A DNA stretch of 64,000 bases from Exiguobacterium aurantiacum DSM 6208 (lineage in GTDB: Bacteria; Bacillota; Bacilli; Exiguobacteriales; Exiguobacteriaceae), in assembly GCF_000702585.1 (NCBI RefSeq), contig NZ_JNIQ01000001.1, forward strand, positions 1,989,001 through 2,053,000, read 5' to 3'. The first letter of the stretch is position 1; each line of letters starts with the position of its first letter. Positions 26,916-35,817 of the stretch are shown here, piece after piece. Position numbers and translations under genes: made by a program. Under the pieces are notes generated by a model. The model had not been told where the DNA came from. It worked only from the letters and a program-made list of their open reading frames with translations, and did no database searches.

Positions 26916-27440
26916 TCAGCGCTTCGCCATCACATCGATGAAGGCGCGCATATAATCTGGCAAATCAGGTGGACGACGACTCGAAACGATATGCCCATCG
27001 ACGACGACCGGCTCATCATGCCAGATCGCACCTGCGTTTTCCATATCATCTTTAATGCCTGGTGTGCTTGTAACGTTGACACCTTTAAGAATGTCAGCGG
27101 AAATGAGCACCCAGCCGGCATGGCAAATTTGACCGATCGGACGTTTTTGGTCATGCATATAACGGACGAACCCTTTCACCGAGTCAAAGCGACGTAACAA
27201 GTCTGGTGACCAACCACCAGGCACGAGCAACGCATCGAATGACGTGATGTCCACGTCTTCAAACGCGACGTCGGACTTTGCGGGAACGCCATATTTCCCC
27301 GTGTAGACGTGCGCACCTTTCTCCCCGGCGAGGATGACGTTCGCGCCTTCCTCTCGCAAGCGGTGGATCGGATACCACAGTTCTAAATCTTCAAAATCGT
27401 CACTGACGATTTGCAGGATGTTCATACCTTGTAATTTCAT
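26916..27440 (-). CDS. DJ-1/PfpI-family protein
   Basis: This 174-aa cytosolic protein of the class-I glutamine-amidotransferase-like fold has the nucleophile-elbow cysteine in IGQICHAGW near residue 106 and an acidic partner in VPGGWSPD. It resembles Bacillus YfkM/YraA stress proteins, for which protease, glyoxalase or protein-repair roles have been proposed; none can be chosen from sequence. The start at 27440 has GGGAGGGG upstream at close spacing; the longest frame begins six codons earlier. It is first in a two-gene unit with the Bax-inhibitor-like gene. Confidence 0.88.
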   Translation of the reverse strand: MKLQGMNILQIVSDDFEDLELWYPIHRLREEGANVILAGEKGAHVYTGKYGVPAKSDVAFEDVDITSFDALLVPGGWSPDLLRRFDSVKGFVRYMHDQKRPIGQICHAGWVLISADILKGVNVTSTPGIKDDMENAGAIWHDEPVVVDGHIVSSRRPPDLPDYMRAFIDVMAKR

Positions 27441-27549
27441 CGAACCCCTCCCTTTCATTGTCTTTCACAAGTATACCCTATAAGCAACGTGGCGAAAACA
27501 AAGACTATCGACGAAACGCACGCCTTTAACCTTTAACTTATTTGTTCAA

Positions 27550-28470
27550 TTAATCCGTTCGTGCCACTGTCACGATGACATTTCCGGTCTTCCCGCCCGC
27601 ATCCACGTAACGATGGGCCGCGACGATGTCCTCGAGCGGATAAATCGAGTCAATGACGGCTCTCACACGTCCCGAGTCGAACAGTTCGTTCAGAAAAGTC
27701 AGGTCCTCCTTCCGTTCACTTGAGACACCTTGACCGGCTACGGAACTAAACTTTCCATGTTCCCCGATATGCTTACGGGCCATTTGTTTATCGATTTTAC
27801 CGGCCGCATCAAACACGGCGTCATACATGGTCAAGTTGTTATCGTATCCTGCTGTCGTATAATCGACCACAACGTCTGCCCCTAAACTTCTTACGAGTTC
27901 AAAATTTCGTTCCCTACAGACAGCCGTCACGTGAGCCCCGTAATATTTCGCGATTTGAACGGCCATTGAACCGACTGCACCGGAAGCCCCGTATATCAAT
28001 ACGGTCTTCGCTTGCTCAATGTTCACTTTTCGCAAAAAATGAAGGGCGGTCGTCCCGCCGAACGGTAGGCATGCCGCTTCGACATAGCTAGCGTTTTGAG
28101 GCATGAGTTCGACACACTTACTCTCTTTGACACACGCATATTCGGCGTATCCTCCGAATCGCATCCCGGTCAACGCATAGACGCGATCTCCGACCTTGAA
28201 ATGCTCGACGCGTCTGCCCGTCTCAACGACTTCCCCTGCCAAGACGACACCTAAAATCGGCTGTCGCGGCGCCGTGAAACCGACGACGACCCGCATCGGA
28301 AGCTTACCAGCTGCCGGTACATCGAGTGCTCGTAGGCGGCGGTCTCCTGAATGGACGGCCGAAGTATGAACTTTAATCATCAGATCAAAGTCTTTCGGCA
28401 CAGGCTTGTCCACCACTTGAAGCTGTAGCACATCCGGCGGCCCATATGCGGTACAAATTACTGCTCTCAT
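27550..28470 (-). CDS. Zinc-less MDR oxidoreductase (quinone reductase-like)
   Basis: The 306-aa medium-chain dehydrogenase/reductase has the N-terminal catalytic GroES-like fold (MRAVICTAYGPPDVLQL) and a Rossmann fold with GASGAVGSMAVQIAKYYGA near residue 150, typical of NADPH-dependent quinone oxidoreductases. The structural zinc cysteines and the catalytic zinc set of alcohol dehydrogenases are absent. It likely reduces quinones or enones for detoxification. AAGGAGG lies 7 bases before the ATG. It appears monocistronic, followed downstream by an AT-rich gap. Confidence 0.88.
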   Translation of the reverse strand: MRAVICTAYGPPDVLQLQVVDKPVPKDFDLMIKVHTSAVHSGDRRLRALDVPAAGKLPMRVVVGFTAPRQPILGVVLAGEVVETGRRVEHFKVGDRVYALTGMRFGGYAEYACVKESKCVELMPQNASYVEAACLPFGGTTALHFLRKVNIEQAKTVLIYGASGAVGSMAVQIAKYYGAHVTAVCRERNFELVRSLGADVVVDYTTAGYDNNLTMYDAVFDAAGKIDKQMARKHIGEHGKFSSVAGQGVSSERKEDLTFLNELFDSGRVRAVIDSIYPLEDIVAAHRYVDAGGKTGNVIVTVARTD

Positions 28471-28538
28471 CGTAAACCTCCTTTTTGTCGCACGAAGTTG
28501 TTACTAATGAATTCACCGTTTCAACGAAAGATAATCAA

Positions 28539-28694
28539 ATGGAAAGTCACCTCGTTCATAGGATGTCATTACTTATCAAACGAGCTGAGGAATCGGAACG
28601 ATTGCTGAAAGAAAAGCTGTTGATTCGAAGGGCCGTCCATATTCCTCTCTATAAAGAAGTACTTCATATTATTTTTGGAAAAGATTCCAACTAA
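28539..28694 (+). CDS. Small charged protein, 51 aa, unknown
   Basis: The frame encodes a basic helical peptide, MESHLVHRMSLLIKRAEESE then RLLKEKLLIRRAVHIP, with no membrane segment. A modest GAAAG site precedes the ATG; a TTG 18 codons upstream is a less likely start. The AT content is higher than in the surroundings, as in the next gene. It is not recognised, and the coding call is tentative. Confidence 0.4.
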   Translation: MESHLVHRMSLLIKRAEESERLLKEKLLIRRAVHIPLYKEVLHIIFGKDSN

Positions 28695-28745
28695 ATCGGG
28701 TACAATAAGATTGATTCCTCAATCATCTGTTGAAGGAGACTTAAT

Positions 28746-29435
28746 ATGGTTACGTACTACTATCTAGGCTGGTTCAACAATTTCTTCCCAAATAATTTGG
28801 CCCATGCATTATCTCGAGACACGACGACTCGTCATTCGCTCGTGATGATCAGTTCGAATCCTGCCTCCACTTCAGTAAACGGGTTCACCGAACTGTCTTG
28901 GTTAGAGGATGCGGGAATTATATTTGACGAGTACCATCTAATCAATTACGAAGTAGGTCAGAAAGAGGCGAAACGCCGGATTAGTGAGGCTTCGATGATT
29001 TTTCTATTAGGTGGGGACACCGTAAAACAAAACATGTTTTTATATGAGTACGATTTATTAGAGTCGATTCAATCTAATGGTGGTATTGTCATCGGAGCCA
29101 GTGCAGGCGCAATCAATATGTCTTCGAAATGGGTTTGCTCCCCAAACTTAGGTTATTCGACTTCCGCAACGACGATTTACAACGGCCTGGCGTTACATGA
29201 CTTTTCAGTTCTCTCCCACTTCGATCTCGAACATAACATGGGTGTAGTCAAACAAGAGCTCGCCCTTTTATCCGAAGAGTTGCCGGTCTATGCGTCCAAC
29301 AAAGACTGTGCGATTCGGGTTCAAGAAAAGAGGATTGAGATTTTTGGGGATGTGTATTTATACTCTCAACGAAACATGACGAAGCTAACAGAGGGCGTCC
29401 ATTCTGTCACGGACTACCCATCCCCGCTCCAATAA
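28746..29435 (+). CDS. Peptidase S51-like protein (dipeptidase E/cyanophycinase family)
   Basis: The 229-aa protein contains the nucleophile elbow GASAGAINMS, with the active-site serine near residue 119. It also has the family motif FLLGGDTVKQN and a candidate catalytic histidine in SHFDLEHN. These fit the Ser-His-Glu machinery of S51 peptidases such as PepE, which removes N-terminal Asp from dipeptides; substrate here is open. AAGGAG precedes the ATG. Its base composition (about 44 percent GC) is below that of its neighbours, together with the small gene before it, which suggests later acquisition. No mobile element is adjacent. Confidence 0.82.
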   Translation: MVTYYYLGWFNNFFPNNLAHALSRDTTTRHSLVMISSNPASTSVNGFTELSWLEDAGIIFDEYHLINYEVGQKEAKRRISEASMIFLLGGDTVKQNMFLYEYDLLESIQSNGGIVIGASAGAINMSSKWVCSPNLGYSTSATTIYNGLALHDFSVLSHFDLEHNMGVVKQELALLSEELPVYASNKDCAIRVQEKRIEIFGDVYLYSQRNMTKLTEGVHSVTDYPSPLQ

Positions 29436-29515
29436 CGTTCGCTCCAGAAATCGACGTACTTTCAGACAAATACATCTGCATATAGAATTCGGAACGTTAT
29501 GTCATCAATATATTG

Positions 29516-29524
29516 TGTTATAAT
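29516..29524 (+). promoter_or_regulatory. Extended -10 promoter element before thyA
   Basis: TGTTATAAT is a consensus extended -10 (TGn then TATAAT) 46 bases before the thyA start. No good -35 is seen at 17 bases, which the extended element can compensate. Confidence 0.55.
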
Positions 29525-29570
29525 AAGTGCGTCTTTATGTTAATTTTTAACGAGAAAGGGGACTTCCCAC

Positions 29571-30365
29571 ATGAAACAATACCATGATTTATGCACCCAT
29601 ATCCTCGAGAACGGTGTCGTCAAAGAAGACCGGACCGGCACCGGGACGACGAGCGTCTTCGGCTATCAGATGCGTTTCAACCTTCAGGACGGGTTCCCCC
29701 TCATCACGACGAAAAAACTACATACACGTTCAATCATCCATGAACTGCTCTGGTTCATCACGGGCGACACGAACGTCAAGTATTTGCAAGACAACGGCGT
29801 CCGTATTTGGAACGAGTGGGCCGATGAGGACGGCAACCTCGGTCCCGTCTACGGTGCCCAGTGGCGCTCGTTCCCGAAACCGGACGGCACGAGCGTCGAC
29901 CAGCTCGCCGAAGTGATTGAACAGATCAAGACGAACCCCGACTCACGTCGCCTAGTCGTATCGGCTTGGAACCCGGGTCAACTTGAAGATATGGCGCTCC
30001 CGCCGTGCCATTTGTTGTTCCAGTTTTATGTCGCGGACGGGAAGTTATCGTGCCAGCTTTATCAACGAAGCGCGGACACGTTCCTCGGCGTCCCGTTCAA
30101 TATCGCGTCATACGCCTTGTTGACTCATATGGTCGCGCACGTCACGAACCTTGAGGTCGGTGACTTCGTCCACACACTCGGCGATGCGCACATTTACCAT
30201 AACCATCTCGAACAAGTGAAACTCCAGTTGACACGTGAGCCGCGTCCGCTCCCGAAACTTAACATTTTGCGTGACGTCTCATCGATCGAGGACTTCCGTT
30301 TTGAAGATTTTGAGATTGTCGATTATGACCCGCATCCGCATATTAAAGGAGAGGTGAGCGTATGA
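29571..30365 (+). CDS. thyA: Thymidylate synthase
   Basis: This 264-aa enzyme methylates dUMP to dTMP with methylene-tetrahydrofolate, producing dihydrofolate. It has the same length as Escherichia coli ThyA. The active cysteine is in [12 protein letters not shown] near residue 146, the folate/dUMP loop in [13 protein letters not shown], and the phosphate-binding arginines in [13 protein letters not shown] and [17 protein letters not shown]. It overlaps folA by four bases, coupling production of dihydrofolate to its recycling. GAAAGGGG precedes the ATG. Confidence 0.98.
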   Translation: MKQYHDLCTHILENGVVKEDRTGTGTTSVFGYQMRFNLQDGFPLITTKKLHTRSIIHELLWFITGDTNVKYLQDNGVRIWNEWADEDGNLGPVYGAQWRSFPKPDGTSVDQLAEVIEQIKTNPDSRRLVVSAWNPGQLEDMALPPCHLLFQFYVADGKLSCQLYQRSADTFLGVPFNIASYALLTHMVAHVTNLEVGDFVHTLGDAHIYHNHLEQVKLQLTREPRPLPKLNILRDVSSIEDFRFEDFEIVDYDPHPHIKGEVSV

Positions 30366-30844
30366 TCATCCACGTCGTCGCTTACGGAACGAATCGTGAG
30401 ATCGGAAAAGATAACGGCTTGTTATGGAAACTTCCAGACGACTTGAAACAGTTCAAAGCGATCACGACCGGCCAGACGATCGTGATGGGCCGAAAGACGT
30501 ATGAATCGATCGGCCGGGCCTTGCCGCACCGACGTAACATCGTCGTCACGACGGATGAGACGTTCGAGGCCGAAGGGGTCGAGGTGTGGCACGATCTCGA
30601 CCGGCTCAACGGGTCAGATACGTCTGAAGATTTCTATGTCATTGGTGGGGCGACTCTTTATGAGCAGACGATGCCGTTCACGGACCGTTTTTACGTGACA
30701 GAAGTCGACGGGACTTTCGAGGCAGACACGTTTTACCCGGAACTCCCTGACGTCGTCATCACGCGCGAGCAATCACACCTTGCCGACGAACGCCACGCGT
30801 ACGGTTTCACATTTTATCAATACGACAGAAAAGACATCGACTGA
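30362..30844 (+). CDS. folA: Dihydrofolate reductase
   Basis: The 160-aa enzyme reduces dihydrofolate with NADPH and is the target of trimethoprim. Family landmarks are [19 protein letters not shown] with the acidic active-site residue, [16 protein letters not shown] for cofactor binding, and [10 protein letters not shown]. The ATG lies in the thyA stop (ATGA) behind AAAGGAGAGG. Its own stop codon TGA forms exactly the loop of the downstream terminator hairpin. Confidence 0.97.
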   Translation: MIIHVVAYGTNREIGKDNGLLWKLPDDLKQFKAITTGQTIVMGRKTYESIGRALPHRRNIVVTTDETFEAEGVEVWHDLDRLNGSDTSEDFYVIGGATLYEQTMPFTDRFYVTEVDGTFEADTFYPELPDVVITREQSHLADERHAYGFTFYQYDRKDID

Positions 30845-30859
30845 GTCGATGTCTTTTTT
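30829..30859 (+). terminator. Terminator of thyA-folA
   Basis: AAAAGACATCGAC and GTCGATGTCTTTT form a perfect 13-bp stem with TGA, the folA stop, as loop, followed by T. It also abuts the stop of the convergent GGDEF gene. Confidence 0.9.
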
Positions 30860-32339
30860 AGTCTGGTAGCTTTTCGAGCCATTGTTCAATTTTTTCCGTG
30901 ATGACGTCTTCTCCGTCCGTTTCGGACACATCGTCGTATAATCCAAGCTCCGCGGCGGTGCGTGCCGTCACGGCAAGGATGTGACTATACTTGCCGCGTT
31001 GCTCTTTCACGGCGGACATTGTCCGAGCCTCGCTCGACCCGGATTCGTCTAAAATGAACATTTCGACATGGTCATTACAGACGTAGGCGCCGTACGGTCG
31101 ATAGACAATCTCGTAGCGGCGATGCTGCTTCGGCAACTGGTCGGCCAAAAGCGCATATTTTTTCGAGCTCATCGTGACGTAGGCCAGACGTTTCTCATCC
31201 CGGACCGCCGTCGAGTATCGGATGATCCGGTTGCGTCCGTCCCGTTTCGCCTTGTAGAGCGCTTCATCCGCATACGCACACCATTCCCCGAGCGTCATGC
31301 CGAGCTGACAGACGCGGGTATAGCCGATCGACACCGTCACGTGATGCTCGTACGGGAACGTCATCTGTTCGATGCGCGTCCGAACACGTTCGAGGACGGC
31401 ATCGACAACGGCCCGGTCCGAGACGTTCAAGATGATGAGAAACTCCTCACCACCGTAGCGAATCAATTCGTCGCTCGAACGGATCGCGAGCCGAATCTCT
31501 TCAGCGACCCGGTGGAGCACTTCATCCCCGTATGCGTGACCGAACGTGTCGTTCAGTTGCTTGAAGTGATCGATGTCTAGCAAGGCGAGCGTAAAACTCT
31601 CTCCCGAACGTTCGAGCCGGGACATGAAGCGACCGAACGTCGCTTTCAAATATTTACGATTGAAGGCGCCGGTCAACTCATCGACGAGTAGCGCGTTCGA
31701 GACGAGACGCGCCTTTTCGATATGCAACCCGAGACGGACAAGACGTTCTTCCATCGGGATCCACGACTCCCAGTAGTCATCAAAGCCATACGAGTAAGCG
31801 GCGAGACGATAATGTTCGTTCGTCCCGATGACGATGAGCGGTACGTATAGTTTTTTCATTTTGCTGACAAACGATTGGATGTCACGTTCAAGGAAGTTAG
31901 GCCATAGCTCCACATCCATGATGATCGCTTTCGGCACGTCTTCATAATCGTATTCGACGGCTTCTTCCAACGTCTGTAAAAACACCGGTCTCGCCCCAAG
32001 TTTTTCGATGCGCGATTTGTATCGGCTGAACGTCGAGAAGCTCGCCGCCAAAACGAGCACGAGATCCTCATCTTCTTGATCGATTCCGAGAATCGTATGT
32101 ATGTAACGTTTGACCGGTGCAAGCAACGCGTTCGCTTCCGCCTGCGATAAGACGGGTGGTAAATCCCGAACTTCCGACTCGACACGGCTGAATATTTCAA
32201 GTAAATGCATCAGCCGCCGCTTCCGGACTTCCGTCTTCACCCAACTTAAAAGAAATTCGATATCGTGTGTCGGAAGCTGTCGTGCCTCCGTCAGTTTCGA
32301 TAATATATCGTGTACGCGATCTGTTGGTTGATGCTCCAT
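30858..32339 (-). CDS. GGDEF diguanylate cyclase with degenerate receiver domain
   Basis: The 493-aa cytosolic protein has four parts: an N-terminal helical region, a receiver-like domain at about residues 90-215, a GGDEF domain at about 220-380, and a C-terminal extension of roughly 110 residues with no family I recognise. The cyclase motif is GGEEF, an active form, preceded by RSSD five residues upstream, the usual inhibitory c-di-GMP I-site. The receiver keeps a candidate phospho-acceptor (IIMDVEL) but the conserved lysine of the KP motif is missing (DDYWESWIP), so phosphorylation control is doubtful. It should make c-di-GMP, governing motility or attachment. It originally lay directly downstream of the fumC terminator. 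Confidence 0.9.
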   Translation of the reverse strand: MEHQPTDRVHDILSKLTEARQLPTHDIEFLLSWVKTEVRKRRLMHLLEIFSRVESEVRDLPPVLSQAEANALLAPVKRYIHTILGIDQEDEDLVLVLAASFSTFSRYKSRIEKLGARPVFLQTLEEAVEYDYEDVPKAIIMDVELWPNFLERDIQSFVSKMKKLYVPLIVIGTNEHYRLAAYSYGFDDYWESWIPMEERLVRLGLHIEKARLVSNALLVDELTGAFNRKYLKATFGRFMSRLERSGESFTLALLDIDHFKQLNDTFGHAYGDEVLHRVAEEIRLAIRSSDELIRYGGEEFLIILNVSDRAVVDAVLERVRTRIEQMTFPYEHHVTVSIGYTRVCQLGMTLGEWCAYADEALYKAKRDGRNRIIRYSTAVRDEKRLAYVTMSSKKYALLADQLPKQHRRYEIVYRPYGAYVCNDHVEMFILDESGSSEARTMSAVKEQRGKYSHILAVTARTAAELGLYDDVSETDGEDVITEKIEQWLEKLPD

Positions 32340-32479
32340 TCCCGACCCCCCAGTTTCGTTCTTCCCGAAATTCGCTTCTGTCTTCGATTATGCGACTTCC
32401 TACACGAAAATACAACTATTTCCTCATTTAATTCCTATTGTTTGCCATATCGTTAGTACTTATGTCCTAAAATAAATAA

Positions 32480-32509
32480 GAGAACAGCGGCTTTTCAGCC
32501 GCTGTTCTC
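32480..32509. repeat. Target-site duplication, left copy (palindromic terminator)
   Basis: These 30 bases are identical to 34272-34301 and flank the IS1182-type element directly. The sequence is a 13-bp perfect stem (GAGAACAGCGGCT arm) with a 4-base loop. On the minus strand this copy is followed by TTATTTATTTT, so it keeps the original U-tract and can end transposase transcripts. It also contains the transposase stop codon (32495-32497). Confidence 0.9.
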
Positions 32510-33972
32510 AGGCTGTTGACGAACCCATTCGCTTCTGGCGAATGGGTTCGTCTTTTTTTTGTGTTCAACGAGCTCGAGGCGCTCTGCCCGACATAAAATT
32601 GAAAAAATGCTATGTAGACGGTCGTTTTCGGCCAACAGGTTGGCCAGCTTCTTCATGTTTTGTGCGGTCGCTGCCACCAGATTGGCGCGGTCCACCGCCT
32701 CTTTCCCCCGGTAGAACGTGAAGCGGAGACCGTGGAGCTCCTTCCCGTCGGCGAACGAGCGCTCCACCGTCTGTGGCCGGAGACGGTAGAGGTGCTTGCC
32801 CGATGCGGACAGACGGTTCTCACTCACCGCTTCGCGGTAGGACTCATCGATGTGGCGGTTGATGACGCGCCGATGCGATCGGCTTGACGTGCACTTCTCG
32901 AGGAGCGGGCAGTTCTGACAGATGGCAGGATCGGACGCGTACTGGTGATAGCCGTGACGGTCGGTCGTCTTATAGGTGAGGTGCTGTTTCGCCGGACACA
33001 GATAGGCGTCCACGTCCGGCAGGTAGGTGAACCGCGTCTTTCGAATCATCCCCTTCTTCCCACCGAACCGCCGCCAGGCGATGACGCCGAAAACGCCGCG
33101 CTCGACGAGTGCCTTCGCGATCTCGGTCGTGTAGTAACCGGCATCGAGCGCGACCGCCTCGAGCGGATAGGCGAAACGGTTGAGGATATAGTCGAGACGG
33201 TCAAGATAGACGGTGCTGTCCGACACGTTCCCGGGCGTGACATGCACATCGACGATGAGGTTGTGCTTGGCGTCGACCGTCCGGTGCACCAGCCAGAAAA
33301 AGCCTTCCGGCTTCTGGTCACGGTACATATAGCCCGCGTCAGGGTCGGTCCGGCTCACCTTGATGAGTCGACGCTTCCTCTTCTGTCGCGCGGGCTTCAG
33401 TGCTTTTTTCCTCGTTTGGCCCGTTCCTCGTTCACCCGGCCGAGAAGCTCTTCCTCGACATCGCCGACGACCTGCTCGACCTCGACCTTGTCGAACTTCT
33501 TCTTGTTCGCGTTGGCTCGGATGTGGGTCGAGTCGGTGATCAGGATGCGCCCTGAAATGAAGCCGTGGGCTTCGGCCTGGCCCACGATGTCCTCGAAGAT
33601 TTGTCTAAAGACGTCCGTGCCGGCGAACCGGCGTCGATAGGCCTGGCTGATCGTCGAATGGTCGGGAATTTTCTCGTCCATCCCGAGCCCGAGGAACCAA
33701 CGGTACGCGAGGTTCGTCTCGATTTCCTTGATGGTCTGTCGCACGGAACGGATGTTGAACAGCGGGCCGAGCAGGATGATCTTGATGAGGATCTCGGGGT
33801 CGATGCCGGGCTGTCCGGTGTTTGAATACAGCGGCGCGCATAGCCGGTGGACGATGGAGAAGTCGATGTGGCGGTCGAGTTTGCGGACGAGGTGGTCTTT
33901 CGGGACCAGTTGGTCCAGCGAGGCGTCGGTGCGGATTGGTTCATGGCGTTTGGCGATATGGACTCGGTACAT
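32495..33972 (-). CDS. IS1182-family transposase in two frames, joined by an A6G slip site
   Basis: Frame A starts at MYRVHIAKRHEPIRTDASLD behind AGGAAGGGG and stops at 33397 after KRGKKH. The second frame, read from KKALKPARQKRKRR, continues the IS1182-type DDE transposase to a stop at 32495. The overlap contains A AAA AAG (33402-33408 on the minus strand) in the exact zero-frame phase for -1 slippage, with GAGG about 16 bases upstream. The fused product would be 492 aa, normal for the family. The first half carries IPDHSTISQAYRRRF and DSTHIRANANKKK, the second VALDAGYYTTEIAKAL and QTVERSFADGKELHGLR. The last four residues and stop codon lie outside the element, in the duplicated target. Confidence 0.85.
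32518..32560 (+). terminator. Outward-facing barrier terminator at the IS left end
   Basis: GACGAACCCATTCG and CGAATGGGTTCGTC form a perfect 14-bp stem followed by eight T on the plus strand. It would stop transcripts entering from the left flank against the transposase gene. The same bases encode the transposase C-terminal TNPFARSEWVRQ on the other strand. Confidence 0.75.
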
Positions 33973-34271
33973 GATGATTCCCCTTCCTGTTCGGAGGCGG
34001 TGACGATCCATACATACCAGTTCCCGCTTTTCGAGGTTTTAGCCCGCATCGGGGGCTTTTTCTATCGGCCGTCGAGGCCTCAGAAAAAGACGAGAGGCCA
34101 CCCAAGGGCGGCCTCTCGCGTCGCTCATCCGACGGCGCCGGAGACTCCTGAGGGATCAGCGAGCGGAGGGAGACCCAGCAGCGACAACGTCGCGATGCGG
34201 CTCCCTGCTCGCCCCTAGGAAAGCGGAGGCGCCAAGAGGAGGAGCGAAAACATTCTGTTAGTCAACAATCT
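33973..34271. other. Non-coding right end of the IS1182-type element
   Basis: This stretch of about 300 bases has no convincing gene. It holds two hairpins: AGCCC/GGGGCT with T5 at about 34050-34072, and GAGAGGCC/GGCCTCTC at 34091-34117. They lie upstream of the transposase start and may guard it from outside transcription. No clear promoter was found. Confidence 0.6.
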
Positions 34272-34301
34272 GAGAACAGCGGCTTTTCAGCCGCTGTTCT
34301 C
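34272..34301. repeat. Target-site duplication, right copy (palindromic terminator next to fumC)
   Basis: Identical to 32480-32509. It directly follows the fumC stop, but on the minus strand it is now followed by the IS end (AGATTGTTGAC) in place of the U-rich tract. The hairpin next to fumC has thus lost its termination tail. Confidence 0.9.
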
Positions 34302-35702
34302 TTATTTTTCCACTTTTAAGTTCGGAGACGTCATTTCTTCCGGACGAATCCACTTGTCAAATTGTTCCTCGCTCAACAATCCGGTTTCAAGCGCCGCTTC
34401 TTTAAGCGATGTCCCTTGTGTATGAGCCAACTTGGCAATTTTCGCCGCGTTCTCATAACCGATGTGTGGGTTGAGCGCCGTGACGAGCATGAGGGAGCGT
34501 TCCACGTTATGGGCAATCACATCCAAATCGGGCTCGATGCCGACCGCACAGTGTACATCGAACGAATGCAGACTGTCCGTCAACAAACGGCACGTCTGTA
34601 AGAAGTTGTACATGATGACCGGTTTGAACACGTTCAATTCAAAATTTCCTTGGCTCGCGCCGAACCCGATCGTCGCATCGTTGCCGAGCACTTGGGCCGC
34701 CACCATCGTCAACGCCTCGCTCTGTGTCGGGTTCACTTTACCCGGCATGATCGAGCTGCCTGGCTCATTTTCAGGTATCGTGATTTCACCGATACCGGCA
34801 CGTGGGCCTGAGGCGAGCCAACGGACGTCGTTGGCAATCTTCATCGCATCCATAGCAAGCGCCTTCAATGCACCGTGTGTGAACACGAGCTGGTCGTGGC
34901 TCGTGAGCGCATGGAATTTGTTCACAGCCGTCACGAATTGTTTTCCGGTCTCCGCCGAAATTTTAGCCGCGACGACTTCCCCGAACTCAGGATGAGCGTT
35001 AATCCCAGTGCCGACGGCCGTTCCGCCGAGCGCGAGTTCCGTCAACGGGTCGAGCGTCCGTTCGATCATCTGTTTTGATAATTCAAGCATCCGGACCCAA
35101 CCGCTGATTTCTTGCCCGAGCGTGACCGGCGTCGCGTCTTGCAAGTGGGTGCGTCCAATTTTGACGACGTCCATATACGCCTCTGCTTTTTTATCGAGCG
35201 TCGCATGGAGCGCCTCAATCGCTGGGAGGACTTTGTCTTCTACCGCGAGGATGGCTGCGATATGCATTGCTGTCGGATACGTGTCATTTGAACTTTGTGA
35301 TTTATTGACGTCATCGTTCGGATGAATCGTGATCGACTGACCGCGTGCTTTCAACTTGTCGTTCGCCAAATGGGCGATGACTTCATTGACGTTCATGTTC
35401 GATTGCGTACCCGAACCTGTCTGCCAGACGACGAGCGGAAACTCGGCGTCGTGGTCGCCCGCCACAATCTCATCTGCGACTTCGGCGATGATGTCCGCCT
35501 TGTCCTGCTCAAGAACGCCGAGTTCAGCGTTGGCCAAGGCAGCTCCTTTCTTCAAAATCGCGAACGCATGCACGACCTCAAGCGGCATCTTCTCCGTCCC
35601 GATTTTAAAGTTTTGCAAGCTCCGTTGAGTTTGTGCGCCCCATTTCGCTGAAGCAGGAACGTTGATTTCCCCCATCGTGTCCCTTTCAATCCGATATTCC
35701 AT
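34302..35702 (-). CDS. fumC: Fumarate hydratase, class II
   Basis: This 466-aa iron-independent TCA-cycle enzyme interconverts fumarate and malate as a homotetramer. The superfamily signature [15 protein letters not shown] near residue 317 distinguishes it from aspartase (which has NPVIPE). [27 protein letters not shown] and [16 protein letters not shown] supply the other active-site regions. It is called citG in Bacillus. Its original downstream terminator was duplicated by an insertion sequence, so transcripts may now run into the transposase gene. Confidence 0.97.
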   Translation of the reverse strand: MEYRIERDTMGEINVPASAKWGAQTQRSLQNFKIGTEKMPLEVVHAFAILKKGAALANAELGVLEQDKADIIAEVADEIVAGDHDAEFPLVVWQTGSGTQSNMNVNEVIAHLANDKLKARGQSITIHPNDDVNKSQSSNDTYPTAMHIAAILAVEDKVLPAIEALHATLDKKAEAYMDVVKIGRTHLQDATPVTLGQEISGWVRMLELSKQMIERTLDPLTELALGGTAVGTGINAHPEFGEVVAAKISAETGKQFVTAVNKFHALTSHDQLVFTHGALKALAMDAMKIANDVRWLASGPRAGIGEITIPENEPGSSIMPGKVNPTQSEALTMVAAQVLGNDATIGFGASQGNFELNVFKPVIMYNFLQTCRLLTDSLHSFDVHCAVGIEPDLDVIAHNVERSLMLVTALNPHIGYENAAKIAKLAHTQGTSLKEAALETGLLSEEQFDKWIRPEEMTSPNLKVEK

Positions 35703-35783
35703 GAAAATTCCCCCTCTTTTTTTGACTACGCTTTCATTCTAGCGAAACTTATGTGAAAAAGAAACGGGCGTGGCGTCAAATCT

Positions 35784-35815
35784 AAAAAAAGTCGAGACCT
35801 TGTCCCGACTTTTTC
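35784..35815 (-). terminator. Terminator of the RNase H-ending operon
   Basis: AAAGTCGAGAC pairs with GTCCCGACTTT (one mismatch), followed on the minus strand by seven T broken into TTTTTTTAGA, right after the RNase H-like stop. Confidence 0.8.
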
Positions 35816-35817
35816 AA

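Larger units (their letters stand above)
32510..34271 (-). mobile_element. IS1182-type insertion sequence, 1762 bp
   Basis: The ends are AGGCTGTTGACGAAC on the left and, as reverse complement, AGATTGTTGACTAAC on the right: an imperfect inverted repeat of about 15 bp. A 30-bp direct repeat that is itself the fumC terminator hairpin flanks both ends. IS1182-family elements are known for palindromic targets. The element is more GC-rich than its surroundings. It lies between fumC and the GGDEF gene and interrupts no protein. Confidence 0.92.

Noticed and set aside
29432-29500. 9-bp inverted repeat behind the S51 peptidase as a riboswitch or attenuator of thyA
   Set aside because: The loop is over 50 bases, no alternative terminator is formed, and thyA has an extended -10 promoter downstream of most of it.
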